From assembly GCF_025717675.1 (NCBI RefSeq), contig NZ_JAJIRT010000006.1, forward strand, positions 62,001 through 126,000: a stretch of DNA of 64,000 nt, written 5' to 3'. The notes under the pieces were generated by a model. The model did not search any database. It saw nothing but the letters and a program-made list of their open reading frames with translations, and was not told the DNA's origin. Source of the stretch: Paucibacter sp. DJ2R-2 (GTDB lineage Bacteria > Pseudomonadota > Gammaproteobacteria > Burkholderiales > Burkholderiaceae_C). The position numbers and the translations under genes are program-made. Shown piece after piece: positions 46,791 to 55,346 of this stretch (its first letter is position 1; every line of letters starts with the position of its first letter).

Positions 46791-47207
46791 TCAAGGCGGC
46801 TTCGCCGACGAGGCGGCCGCCGGGCTGGGTGGCGCGGTCTGGCGTACGGTGATCTGGCGCAACTGACCGCCACCACGCACCGAGCCAGAGACCTCGCCTT
46901 CATGGCGCGCCAGTGCTTCGCAGGCCGGTTTGTCCTCGACACCCAGGCGTTGGCAGCGCTTCAAGGCGTTGGCCCGCAAGGCCGCGGGGGACTCGCCGTT
47001 GTCCAACTCGCCCTTGCGCGCCGCTGCTCGCGCGGCCACCATTTCTTTCAAACAGCTGCGTGGCTCTTGGCCGCTGCTGCCGTTTAGACAGGCCTCGCGT
47101 TGCTGCTTCTGCTGTTGAGGGCTTGACTGATCCGCCAAGCCGGCGCTGGCGCCTAGCACCAACAGCAGGATCGCGAGGGTTTGTGCGCTGCCTTGAGGGG
47201 TTCTCAT
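46791..47207 (-). CDS. Small exported protein of unknown function
   Basis: A 138-residue protein I do not recognise. A signal peptide (about 1-26, ending SAGLA) is followed by a Gln-rich start (SSPQQQKQQREACL), four Cys in the mature part (in REACL, PRSCL, KRCQR and KPACEAL) that could form disulfides, and a Pro/Ala-rich tail. A charged helical middle (MVAARAAARKGELDNG) is present. ATG at 47207 is chosen by the signal peptide; the frame is open further. It ends 21 nt from the convergent binding-protein gene and starts just downstream of the lipoprotein gene. Confidence 0.7.
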   Translation of the reverse strand: MRTPQGSAQTLAILLLVLGASAGLADQSSPQQQKQQREACLNGSSGQEPRSCLKEMVAARAAARKGELDNGESPAALRANALKRCQRLGVEDKPACEALARHEGEVSGSVRGGGQLRQITVRQTAPPSPAAASSAKPP

Positions 47208-47214
47208 GGCGGGC

Positions 47215-47472
47215 TCACTCAGCGTCCTGGACCGGCGGGTCCTTGCGGCCGCGCTTCTTGTTGCGATCGAGCTCGCTGCCCACGATCGCCCCCACCGCGG
47301 CCCCGCCGACTGTGCCCACCGCACTGCCGCCCGTCAGCACCGAGCCGCCCACGGCGCCAATCCCCGCACCGACTGCCATATCGCGTTCCCGCTGCGACAT
47401 GCCGGCGCAGGCACTCAGGTTCAGCACCAGCAGCAGTGTCCAGCCCGTTCGAGAGTTCAGCATCATGGTCAT
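47215..47472 (-). CDS. Small glycine-zipper lipoprotein
   Basis: An 85-residue lipoprotein with a lipobox (LSAC) after a short hydrophobic signal, then a glycine-zipper segment (VGAGIGAVGGSVLTGGSAVGTVGGAAVGAIVG) and a basic tail (DRNKKRGRK). This is the pattern of OsmB/YmgG-like outer-membrane lipoproteins linked to envelope stress. GAGGA lies before the ATG at 47472; ATGs at 47466 and 47463 are alternatives. It precedes the small exported protein by 7 nt, likely as one transcript. Confidence 0.8.
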   Translation of the reverse strand: MTMMLNSRTGWTLLLVLNLSACAGMSQRERDMAVGAGIGAVGGSVLTGGSAVGTVGGAAVGAIVGSELDRNKKRGRKDPPVQDAE

Positions 47473-47689
47473 CCCGTCCTCGCAGAAGTGAACGACCCGA
47501 TTGGCCGCACACAGAGCTTGAGGCGCGGCACGGGCTTCGTCTGTCTGCAAGGACGCACAGGGGCAAACGAACTCGGGCTGCTGCCAAGCACACAGCGCGC
47601 ACGAAGCTTCCTCAAGCTGGGCTCGTCCGGCCTGCCCCAGCCGCATTGCGCGCCATGCGCCCAAAGCTCGCCGCAATCGCCTTTCCAAA

Positions 47690-47701
47690 GGGCAATTGCC
47701 C
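47690..47701. promoter_or_regulatory. 12-bp perfect palindrome before the amidohydrolase gene
   Basis: GGGCAATTGCCC is a perfect palindrome about 57 bp before the ATG at 47758, near a -10-like TATCCT (47726-47731). It could be an operator. The rest of the 285-bp region 47473-47757 shows nothing clear. Confidence 0.3.
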
Positions 47702-47757
47702 ATGGCTAGGCTGGGCAGCAGTCGCTATCCTCGCCCGGCACTTCACCCAAGTCCACC

Positions 47758-50700
47758 ATGAGCACACCCACTGCCACCCCTTCGTTTCTGAGCCCCGCCA
47801 CCGCGGGCAAGACCTGCCCCTCCGCCCTGCGCGCCTGCGCCCTGGCCGCCGCCCTGCTGGGTGCCGTGCACTGCGGCATCGCCCAAACCGCCCCGGCTGC
47901 AGAGAAAGCTGCCGAGAAAGCAACTGACAAAAAGACCTGGAACGTCAACCAGCCGCCCGGCAGCGGCCGCCAGGTGCAGATCGACACCCGCAGCGGCACC
48001 TGGATGAGCGTGGACGTGAGCCCGGACGGCAAGCAGCTGGTCTTCGACCTGCTCGGTGACCTCTACCTACTGCCCATCGCGGGCGGCGAGGCCAAGCCCC
48101 TGACCCATTCCATCGCCTGGGAACAGCAGGCCCGGTTTTCGCCCGATGGCCGCCAGATCGCTTTCCAGAGCGACGCCGGCGGCGGCGACAACATCTGGGT
48201 GATGAATGCCGACGGCAGCGGCGCCCGCGCCGTGACCAAGGAAGACTACCGCCTGCTCAACAACCCGGTCTGGCACCCGAACGGCAAGTACATCGCCGCG
48301 CGCAAGCACTACACCGGCACCCGCTCGGCCGGCTCGGGCGAGATCTGGCTCTTTCATGTGGACGGCGCCGCAGCCGGCAACAAGGGAGTGCAGCTGAATG
48401 AGAAGCCCAACTGGCAGAAAGACCTGGGCGAGCCCGCGCTTTCGCCCGACGGCAAATACCTCTACTACTCGCAAGACACCACGCCGGGCCGCAGCTTCGA
48501 GTACAACAAAAACTCCAACGGCGAGATCTTCAAGATCTTCCGCCAGGACCTCAGCGACGGCACGGTCGAGGCCTTTGTGCAAGGCGCCGGCGGCGCCATC
48601 CGCCCCACCCCCTCGCCCGATGGCAAGTACCTGGCCTTTGTGCGCCGCGTGCGCAACCAGAGCACGCTCTTCCTCAAGGACCTGAGCAGCGGCCGCGAGT
48701 TCGCCGCCTGGGGCCAGCTCGAGCGTGATCTGCAGGAGAGCTGGTCCATCAACGGCGTCTACCCGGCCTTTGCCTGGACGCCAGACGCCAAACAGATCGT
48801 CGTCTGGGCCCAGGGCAAGCTCTGGCGCGTCGACCCCTTCAAGAGCACGGCCGCCGAGATCCCCTTCCATGTGAAGGACCAGCGCGAGGTGCGCGAGGCC
48901 TTGCGCGTGCCGCAAGAGGTGGCGCCCGATCAGTTTGCCGTCAAGCAGCTGCGCTGGGTGAACACCACGCCCGATGGCAAGTCGGTCGTCTACTCGGCCC
49001 TGGGCCATCTTTACCTCAAGGACCTGCGCTCGGACGCGGCGCCGCGCCGCCTGACCCAGCAGCAAGGCGAGGCGTTTGAGTTCTTCCCCAGCTTCTCGCG
49101 CGATGGCCGCGAGCTGGTTTATGTGAGCTGGAACGACGACAAGCTCGGCAGTGTGCGCAAGCTGGACCTGGCCAGCGGCCGCGAGACCGTGATCACCAAG
49201 GCGCCCGGCAAATACCTCTCGCCGCGTTTCTCACCCGACGGCAAGCAGATCGCCTACGTCAAGGCCAGAGGCGGCTACCTGACCACGCCCTGGCATGGCC
49301 TGGAGAACGGCGTCTACCTGGCCGCCGCCGACGGCCGCGGCGAACCGCAGCGCATCAGCAAGGACGGCGACAGCCCGCAGTTCGGCGCCCGCAATGACGC
49401 CCTGTTTGTCAGCCGCTCCAGCATGAGCAATGAGGTCGATTCGCGCCGCTCGCTCTGGCGCATCGAGCTCAAGGACCGCAGCGAAACCGAGGTCGCACGC
49501 AGCGAGTACGTCAGCGAATACAGCCTCTCGCCCGATGGCCAGTGGCTGGGCTTTGTCGAGCGCAGCCATGCCTATGTGACGCCGCTGCCGCAGGCCGGCA
49601 AGACCATCACCGTCGGCCCCAAGATGGACGCGCTGCCGGTGCGCCAGCTCGATGTGGTGGCCGGCGAGGACATGCAGTGGAGCGGCGACAGCCAGCAGCT
49701 CTGGTTCAACCATGGCGACGAGCTCTTCAGCGCCCGCCTGGCCGAAGCCTTCCCGCCGGCGGCCGTGGACGCCGAAGGCAAGCCGGTGGCCAGCGCTTTC
49801 AAGCCCGAGACGGTGCAGCAGGCCGGCCGCAAGATCGGCTTCAACCAGGCCAGCGACAAGCCCGCAGGCCGCATCGCCATCAGCGGCGCCCGCATCGCCA
49901 CCATGAAGGGCGATGAGGTGATCGAAGACGGCGTGATCGTGGTGCAGGGCAACCGCATTGCCGCCATCGGCCGCGCCGATCAGGTGCAGATCCCGGCCGA
50001 CGCCAAGCGCCTGGACGCGCGCGGCAAGACCATCATCCCCGGCCTGATCGACGCGCACTGGCACGGCGGCATGGCTGAGAGCGAAATCATCCCGCAGCAA
50101 AGCTGGATCAACTACGCCTCCCTGGCCTTTGGCCTGACCACCATCCACGACCCGTCCAACCGCAACGGCGACATCTTCACGCAAGCCGAGATGCAGCGTG
50201 CCGGCCTGGTGACCGGCCCGCGCATCTATTCGACCGGCTCCATCCTCTACGGCGCCAAGGGCAGCATCAATGCCCCGGTTAACAGCCTCGACGATGCGCT
50301 CAGCCACCTCAAGCGCCAGAAGGCCGCCGGCGCCATCAGCGTCAAGAGCTACCAGCAGCCGCGCCGGGAGCAACGCCAGCAGGTGATCGAGGCCGCACGC
50401 CAGACCGGCATGATGGTGGTGCCCGAGGGCGGTTCGCTGTTCCAGCTGAACATGAGCATGATCGTCGACGGCCACACCGGCATCGAACACGCCCTGCCCG
50501 TGGCCGAGGTCTACGACGACGTCAAGCAGCTCTGGACGCAGACGCAAGTCGGCTACACGCCCACGCTCAACGTGGCCTACGGCGGCCTGGACGGTGAGCA
50601 CTATTGGTACGCCCGCACGGAAGTCTGGAAACACCCGCTGCTGAGCAAGTACGTGCCGCGCGCGGTGCTGGAATCGCGCGGCGTCCGCCGCGAGACCGCG

Positions 50701-51159
50701 CCCGAGGAAGACTTCAACGTCATCCGCGTCGCCCGCACCGCTACCGAGCTGCAGCGCGGCGGCGTCAAGGCCAATATCGGCGCCCACGGCCAGCGCGAAG
50801 GCCTGGGCGCCCATTGGGAGATGTGGATGTTCGGCCTGGGCGGCATGAGCTCGCTGGAAGCCATCCGCACCGCCACCGCCAACCCGGCGCATTACCTGGG
50901 CCTGGACAAGGACCTGGGCTCGCTCGAGGTGGGCAAGCTGGCCGATCTGGTCATCATCGACGGCGATGTGCTCAAGGACATCCGCCAGAGCGACCGCATC
51001 AGCCATGTGATGCAGAACGGCCGGGTCTTCGAGGTCGGCAGCATGAACGAGGTGCTGCCGCGCCAAAAGGCCCGCAAGCCCTTCTTCTTCGACGGCGCCG
51101 ACGGCCGCAGCATGCCGGTGGACGGACACAGCCATGGTCATGGGCATGGGGAGGATTGA
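47758..51159 (+). CDS. Exported beta-propeller amidohydrolase (TolB-like plus amidohydrolase)
   Basis: A very large 1133-residue protein. After a signal peptide (about 20-43, ending GIAQT) come repeated WD40-like/TolB blades with the SPDG(K/R) motif (for example VDVSPDGKQLVFD, ARFSPDGRQIAF, ALSPDGKYLYY, RFSPDGKQIAYV) over about 75-680. The C-terminal part (about 700-1110) is an amidohydrolase barrel: KTIIPGLIDAHWH with metal ligands His767/His769, GHTGIEHALP, and the late Asp/Gly segment DKDLGSLEVGKLADLVIIDGDVL. A His-rich tail ends the protein. Family members are broadly called amidohydrolases or cytosolic/periplasmic imidazolonepropionase-like peptidases; the substrate is unknown. Its neighbours give no pathway. 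Confidence 0.88.
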   Translation: MSTPTATPSFLSPATAGKTCPSALRACALAAALLGAVHCGIAQTAPAAEKAAEKATDKKTWNVNQPPGSGRQVQIDTRSGTWMSVDVSPDGKQLVFDLLGDLYLLPIAGGEAKPLTHSIAWEQQARFSPDGRQIAFQSDAGGGDNIWVMNADGSGARAVTKEDYRLLNNPVWHPNGKYIAARKHYTGTRSAGSGEIWLFHVDGAAAGNKGVQLNEKPNWQKDLGEPALSPDGKYLYYSQDTTPGRSFEYNKNSNGEIFKIFRQDLSDGTVEAFVQGAGGAIRPTPSPDGKYLAFVRRVRNQSTLFLKDLSSGREFAAWGQLERDLQESWSINGVYPAFAWTPDAKQIVVWAQGKLWRVDPFKSTAAEIPFHVKDQREVREALRVPQEVAPDQFAVKQLRWVNTTPDGKSVVYSALGHLYLKDLRSDAAPRRLTQQQGEAFEFFPSFSRDGRELVYVSWNDDKLGSVRKLDLASGRETVITKAPGKYLSPRFSPDGKQIAYVKARGGYLTTPWHGLENGVYLAAADGRGEPQRISKDGDSPQFGARNDALFVSRSSMSNEVDSRRSLWRIELKDRSETEVARSEYVSEYSLSPDGQWLGFVERSHAYVTPLPQAGKTITVGPKMDALPVRQLDVVAGEDMQWSGDSQQLWFNHGDELFSARLAEAFPPAAVDAEGKPVASAFKPETVQQAGRKIGFNQASDKPAGRIAISGARIATMKGDEVIEDGVIVVQGNRIAAIGRADQVQIPADAKRLDARGKTIIPGLIDAHWHGGMAESEIIPQQSWINYASLAFGLTTIHDPSNRNGDIFTQAEMQRAGLVTGPRIYSTGSILYGAKGSINAPVNSLDDALSHLKRQKAAGAISVKSYQQPRREQRQQVIEAARQTGMMVVPEGGSLFQLNMSMIVDGHTGIEHALPVAEVYDDVKQLWTQTQVGYTPTLNVAYGGLDGEHYWYARTEVWKHPLLSKYVPRAVLESRGVRRETAPEEDFNVIRVARTATELQRGGVKANIGAHGQREGLGAHWEMWMFGLGGMSSLEAIRTATANPAHYLGLDKDLGSLEVGKLADLVIIDGDVLKDIRQSDRISHVMQNGRVFEVGSMNEVLPRQKARKPFFFDGADGRSMPVDGHSHGHGHGED

Positions 51160-51241
51160 GACTGGGGCGCGAGTCGTAGACGGGTGAATTGCGAGCATCC
51201 CTGGCCCCTTGCAGCACCCGGCGTTCGTGGAGAACTCTGGC

Positions 51242-51337
51242 ACGCAGAGGCCTCAGAGAGACGCGGAGTACGCAGAGAGAGCCAAGCCCTGCCAGATGCT
51301 CTGCAAGCTCTGCGTCCCTCGGCTGCTTGCTCCGCGT
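51242..51337. repeat. Nested inverted repeat of ACGCRGAG units
   Basis: Short units ACGCAGAGG (51242), ACGCGGAG (51261) and ACGCAGAG (51270) on the left are mirrored by CTCTGCGT (51308) and CTCCGCGT (51330). They could fold into a nested stem around a 30-nt loop. Such degenerate ACGCAGAG-type repeats occur between genes in many environmental bacteria, role unknown. The 369-bp region 51160-51528 holds this repeat, the toxin-antitoxin promoter and no gene. Confidence 0.6.
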
Positions 51338-51392
51338 CGTATTCCGGGTTTTGCTTCTCAAGAAAGAGGCGCGGGACGGAGTGAATTCAACG

Positions 51393-51434
51393 GCGAACCA
51401 AAATGTTGTTTTAGTTCGCAGAAGAACTTATACT
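51393..51434 (+). promoter_or_regulatory. Promoter and operators of the RES-Xre pair
   Basis: A -35 box TTGTTT (51406-51411) and -10 box TATACT (51429-51434) are 17 bp apart. An 11-bp-arm inverted repeat (GCGAACCAAAA 51393-51403 with TTTTAGTTCGC 51409-51419, one mismatch) covers the -35, and a second one (AGTTC 51413-51417, GAACT 51424-51428) fills the spacer. This is the layout expected for antitoxin autorepression. The ATG at 51529 is about 90 bp downstream. Confidence 0.75.
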
Positions 51435-51528
51435 GACGCTGCCGTCTGATGCGCTGACGAGCTTCGCCGTAGCGGCCCGCTCGCCGTCCCACCAGGTCCG
51501 CATTGACGTTTGCCCTCAGGAGTTCGCC

Positions 51529-51957
51529 ATGGCCGCCCTTGCTTCCGAACTGCACCCGCAAGCCCCCGCTGCCCAGCCGGGCTTGCAAACCCCGGCTGCC
51601 GCCGGTGCGGCCTTGCGCACCTTCTTTCGCATCGCCCACGCCTGGGGTCTGAGCAACGAAGAACAGCAGCGCCTGCTCGGTTGCGGCCGCACCACGTTCT
51701 ACGACTGGAAGGCTGGCCGCATCAAGAGTGGCCTGGACGCGGCCACGCTCGAGCGTCTGTCCCATGTCTTCGGCATCTATGCCGGTCTGCAGATCCTCCT
51801 GCCCATTCCCGAGCGGGCCGACGCCTGGATCAAGAAGGCCAATAGCGCACCGCTGTTCGGTGGCGCCAGCGCCCTCGCCCGCATGCTGGGCGGCCAGGTC
51901 TCGGACCTGTTCGTGGTCCGCCAATACCTGGACGCCCAAAGAGGCGGCTGGGCTTGA
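51529..51957 (+). CDS. Xre/MbcA/ParS-type antitoxin
   Basis: A 142-residue antitoxin of the RES-Xre class. The middle helix-turn-helix (about 35-75, SNEEQQRLLGCGRTTFYDWKAG) would bind the promoter palindrome; the C-terminal MbcA/ParS-like domain (about 95-142, APLFGGASALARMLGGQVSDLFVVRQYLDAQRGGW) holds the toxin. Its last codon overlaps the toxin start as TTGA. Standard size and order for the family: antitoxin first, toxin second. Confidence 0.9.
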   Translation: MAALASELHPQAPAAQPGLQTPAAAGAALRTFFRIAHAWGLSNEEQQRLLGCGRTTFYDWKAGRIKSGLDAATLERLSHVFGIYAGLQILLPIPERADAWIKKANSAPLFGGASALARMLGGQVSDLFVVRQYLDAQRGGWA

Positions 51958-52670
51958 GCAAAGAACCCTTGTCCCTGCGCGACATCAGCACCACGCCGCT
52001 GCACTGGCCCGATTCCTGCCGCCTCTTGCCCAGCCGCTATCCGCCCGTGCTGCTGTTTGATGCGGTGGCCGATCCGGCCGATCTGGAGGTGGTCTTCGCC
52101 ATCGAGTCGTTGGGCAACCCGCGCCTGCGCGAGCTGGCCGGCGAGCTGAGCCTGGTGCCGCAGGCCCAGCGCCTCAGCGGCCCGGGCAGCAGCCCCATCA
52201 TGGCCGCCTTCACCCACCTGAACCCGGAGGGCAGCCGTTTCTCCGACGGCAGCTACGGCGTCTATTACGCTGCCCGAGAGCTGGACACGGCCGTGGCCGA
52301 GGTCAGCCACCACCGCTCTTTGTTCCTGGCCCGCACGAGCGAGCCGGCCATTGACGTGGACCTGCGCTGCTACCGGGTCAGCATCGCCGCCGATCTTCAT
52401 GAGCTGCGCGGCGCCCGCACTCCTGAGCTGCTGGCGCTGCTAGACCCGCAGTCCTATGCCCACTCGCGCCCCTTCGCCGCCGACCTGCGCGCCGCCGGCA
52501 GCGCCGGCCTGGTCTACGACAGCGTGCGCCACACAGGCGGCCAATGCGTCGCCCTCTTCAATCCGCAGGCCACCCGCCCCCCAGCGCGCCAGGGCGAGCA
52601 TGTGACCCTGCGCTGGAACGGCGAGCGCATCAGCGAGTGGTACCTGAAATCCGAGCTGCACCAGCTCTGA
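51954..52670 (+). CDS. RES-domain toxin
   Basis: A 238-residue RES-domain toxin. Family members degrade or use NAD+ (NAD phosphorylase or ADP-ribosyltransferase activity), halting growth. The naming residues are visible: Arg95 in EGSRFSDG, Glu116 in DTAVAEV and Ser190 in LVYDSVRH. Translation starts at a TTG whose bases overlap the antitoxin stop, coupling the two. It looks intact. Confidence 0.9.
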   Translation: MSKEPLSLRDISTTPLHWPDSCRLLPSRYPPVLLFDAVADPADLEVVFAIESLGNPRLRELAGELSLVPQAQRLSGPGSSPIMAAFTHLNPEGSRFSDGSYGVYYAARELDTAVAEVSHHRSLFLARTSEPAIDVDLRCYRVSIAADLHELRGARTPELLALLDPQSYAHSRPFAADLRAAGSAGLVYDSVRHTGGQCVALFNPQATRPPARQGEHVTLRWNGERISEWYLKSELHQL

Positions 52671-52796
52671 ATCGCTCCGCCCATGCCGCCCATGCCGGCG
52701 CTTTGACGGTCTGTCGAATCCCGAGGGCGTCCGCCCAGCGGTCTGCCTAGACTCGCGGTCATCACCAGCCAACACCCAGACAAAAAAGGCCGATTC

Positions 52797-53684
52797 ATGC
52801 TGAGCATTCAAAACGTGGTCAAACGCTATGGCGCCCTGAAAGCCGTGGACGATCTCAGCCTCGAACTCAAGCCCGGCGTGCTGGGCCTGATCGGCCACAA
52901 CGGCGCCGGCAAAAGCAGCCTGATGCAGATGATCGCCACGCTCAGCAAGCCCAGCAGCGGCCGCATCTTGCTGGACGGCCAGGACATCGTCGCCAAGCCC
53001 GATCTCATGCGCCGCCGCCTGGGCTATCTGCCGCAGGACTTTGGCGTCTATGCGCAGCTCAGCGCGCTCGAGTTTTTGCAGTACTTCGCCGCACTCAAGG
53101 GCGTGCGCGACCCGGCTCGCATCCAGCGCCTGCTGGAGCTGGTCAATCTGGCCCCGCATGCCAAGCGCCAGGCGGCCAGCTTTTCGGGCGGCATGCGCCA
53201 GCGCCTGGGCATCGCCCAAGCCTTGCTGAACGACCCCGATGTGCTGATCGTCGACGAGCCGACCGCCGGCCTGGACCCCGAGGAGCGCCTGCGCTTTCGC
53301 CAGCTGCTCAGCGAGATCGGTTTTTCCAAGCTGGTGATCGTCTCCACCCACATCGTCTCGGACGTGGAGAACATGGCCGGCCATCTGGCCATCATGCGCC
53401 AGGGCCGCTTGATCGCTTTCGAGTCGCCGGCTGAGCTGCTGGAGCGCGCCCGGCCGCGCGTCTGGAGCGCCGATCTGGCCCCGGCCGACTACGAAGCGCT
53501 GCGTGGCCAGGTCCATGTGCTGCAGAGCCAGCGCCTGGGCGAGCAGATCCGTCTGCGCATGGCCGCCGATCAGCAGCCTTGCAGCGCAGCGCGGCTCAGC
53601 GAGCCGAGCCTGGAAGAAGCGCTGATGGCCTTGCGCTACGCCCAGCAAGACAGCCCGGCCGCAACCCTGGGCCTGGCGGCATGA
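52797..53684 (+). CDS. ABC-2 type exporter ATPase
   Basis: A 295-residue ATPase of an export-type ABC system. Walker A GHNGAGKSS, signature FSGGMRQRLG, Walker B VLIVDEPTAGLDP and switch His (STHIVSDVE) are present, with a C-terminal extension after about residue 220. It resembles CcmA/DrrA-like ATPases. It overlaps the permease start by 4 nt (ATGA). The exported substrate is unknown. Confidence 0.9.
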   Translation: MLSIQNVVKRYGALKAVDDLSLELKPGVLGLIGHNGAGKSSLMQMIATLSKPSSGRILLDGQDIVAKPDLMRRRLGYLPQDFGVYAQLSALEFLQYFAALKGVRDPARIQRLLELVNLAPHAKRQAASFSGGMRQRLGIAQALLNDPDVLIVDEPTAGLDPEERLRFRQLLSEIGFSKLVIVSTHIVSDVENMAGHLAIMRQGRLIAFESPAELLERARPRVWSADLAPADYEALRGQVHVLQSQRLGEQIRLRMAADQQPCSAARLSEPSLEEALMALRYAQQDSPAATLGLAA

Positions 53685-55237
53685 AGGCCGCGCTGCAAGC
53701 GATGGTGCAGAACGAGCTGCGCCTGCGCAGCCGTCGCATCAGTTCCCTGCTGGTGCTGCTGGCGGCCGTGGCCCTGGCCTGGCTGATGGTGGCCGACCCG
53801 CGCAGCGGTGTGGCCATGATGGTGGTGGGCCGCGCCCGCATGGTTTACGACAGCGCCACCCTGGCCTTCGGCAGCGCGACGCTGACCGGCATGCTGCTGG
53901 GCCTGGCCGGCTTCTACCTCTCACGCGGCCGCTGCCAGGAAGACTTGCGCAGCGGCTGCGCCCAGGTGCTGGGCGCCACCCCCATGTCCAGCAGCCTGCT
54001 GCTGCTGGCGCGCTGGCTGGGCGCCCTGCTGTTTCTGGTGATCCTGACCATGGGCATGATGCTGACCGTTTGGGTGCTGCAGTGGACACGCGGCGAAGGC
54101 CCCGTCCAGCCCTTGGTCTATCTGCAAACCTATACCCTGTTGCTGCTGCCGGTGCTGGTCTTCAGTGCCAGCCTCGCGGTGCTCTGCGATGCCTGGGCGC
54201 CGCTGATGGGCAAGCGCGGCGACCTGCTGTTCTTCGGCCTCTGGATGGCCCAGTTCGCCGTCTTGCCCCTGACCCTGGGCCAGGGCCTACGCACGCTGAA
54301 CCCGCTGTTCGCGCTCGACATCTCGGGCATGTCCAGCAGCTTGATGCAGCTCTGCGCCACGCTGAACACCGAACACATCTCGGTCGGCGGCGGGCCCTTC
54401 GATGCGGCCCTGCCGATGCTGAGCTTCCCGGCCAACTACTGGTCGAGCCAGCTGACGGCTCTGCGCCTGGCCGCCGTCGGCGTCGCCACCCTGCCCCTGC
54501 TGCCAGCGCTGTGGCTGTTCCACCGCTATGACCCGGACCTGGTGCGTGCCCGGCCCGTGGCACAGCGCGGCTTCTGGGCCGGCCTGCTGGCCCGTCTGCT
54601 CGCGCCGCTGACTCGGGCCTGCGCCCGCTTGCTGCCGCTCAGCGCCCGCCTGCCGGGCCTGGCCGGCCAGGTGCTGGCCGATGCACTGCTGAGCCTGATC
54701 CTCAGCCCCCTGGCTTTGCTGCTGCTGCCCGCCGCCTGGCTGGCGGGCCTGCTGCTGCCGACGGCGCAACTGCCGGCTCTGCTGATCGCCGGCTGTGCGG
54801 TCTGGGGCGTGCTGATCAGCGACCTGCCCGCGCGCGACGCGCAGTCAGGCTGCAGCGAGCTGCAGGCCGCCCTGCCCGGTGGCGCCCGGCTGCGCTACTG
54901 GCGCCAGGGCCTGGCCAGCCTTTTGCTGGGCCTGCTGTTCTGCGCGCCGGCCTTGCTGCGCTGGCTGGACCCCATGGCCACGGCGGCGCTGCTGGCCGGC
55001 CTGCTGCTCTTGAGCACCTGCGCCAGCCTGTTGGGCCAGGCCACCCAGGGCGGGCGCAGTTTTCTGATGCTGTTCCTGAGCTGGCTGTACCTGGCCACCC
55101 AACTGCCCGATGTCCGCGCACTCGACCTGCTGGGCTTCAACCGGGCGGCCACGCCACTGAGCAGCGGCCTGGTGCTGGTGGCCGCGGCCGGCCTGGCGCT
55201 GCTGGGAATGGCTCTGCAGCAGCGCCGCAACCGCTGA
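53681..55237 (+). CDS. ABC-2 type exporter permease, long form
   Basis: A 518-residue very hydrophobic membrane protein with roughly eleven to twelve predicted helices, coupled to the ATPase before it. It begins MVQNELRLRSRRISSLLVLLAAVALAWL. Its length is about twice that of single-domain ABC-2 permeases, so it may carry both membrane halves in one chain. No binding protein or membrane-fusion protein is adjacent. I cannot assign the cargo; the polysaccharide genes that follow start after 109 nt and might be unrelated. Confidence 0.8.
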   Translation: MKAALQAMVQNELRLRSRRISSLLVLLAAVALAWLMVADPRSGVAMMVVGRARMVYDSATLAFGSATLTGMLLGLAGFYLSRGRCQEDLRSGCAQVLGATPMSSSLLLLARWLGALLFLVILTMGMMLTVWVLQWTRGEGPVQPLVYLQTYTLLLLPVLVFSASLAVLCDAWAPLMGKRGDLLFFGLWMAQFAVLPLTLGQGLRTLNPLFALDISGMSSSLMQLCATLNTEHISVGGGPFDAALPMLSFPANYWSSQLTALRLAAVGVATLPLLPALWLFHRYDPDLVRARPVAQRGFWAGLLARLLAPLTRACARLLPLSARLPGLAGQVLADALLSLILSPLALLLLPAAWLAGLLLPTAQLPALLIAGCAVWGVLISDLPARDAQSGCSELQAALPGGARLRYWRQGLASLLLGLLFCAPALLRWLDPMATAALLAGLLLLSTCASLLGQATQGGRSFLMLFLSWLYLATQLPDVRALDLLGFNRAATPLSSGLVLVAAAGLALLGMALQQRRNR

Positions 55238-55346
55238 AATAGCCGCCGCAATAGCCGCAGAACTAGCAGGAAAAGCCGGCCATCCACAGCGCCTGGGCAC
55301 CGCCAGCGCGGCCGACAATGGCCGCATCCACTGCATTGACGCCAGC

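Noticed and set aside
49231-51243. About 670-codon minus-strand open frame
   Set aside because: Antisense to the propeller-amidohydrolase, whose motifs are plainly real on the plus strand.
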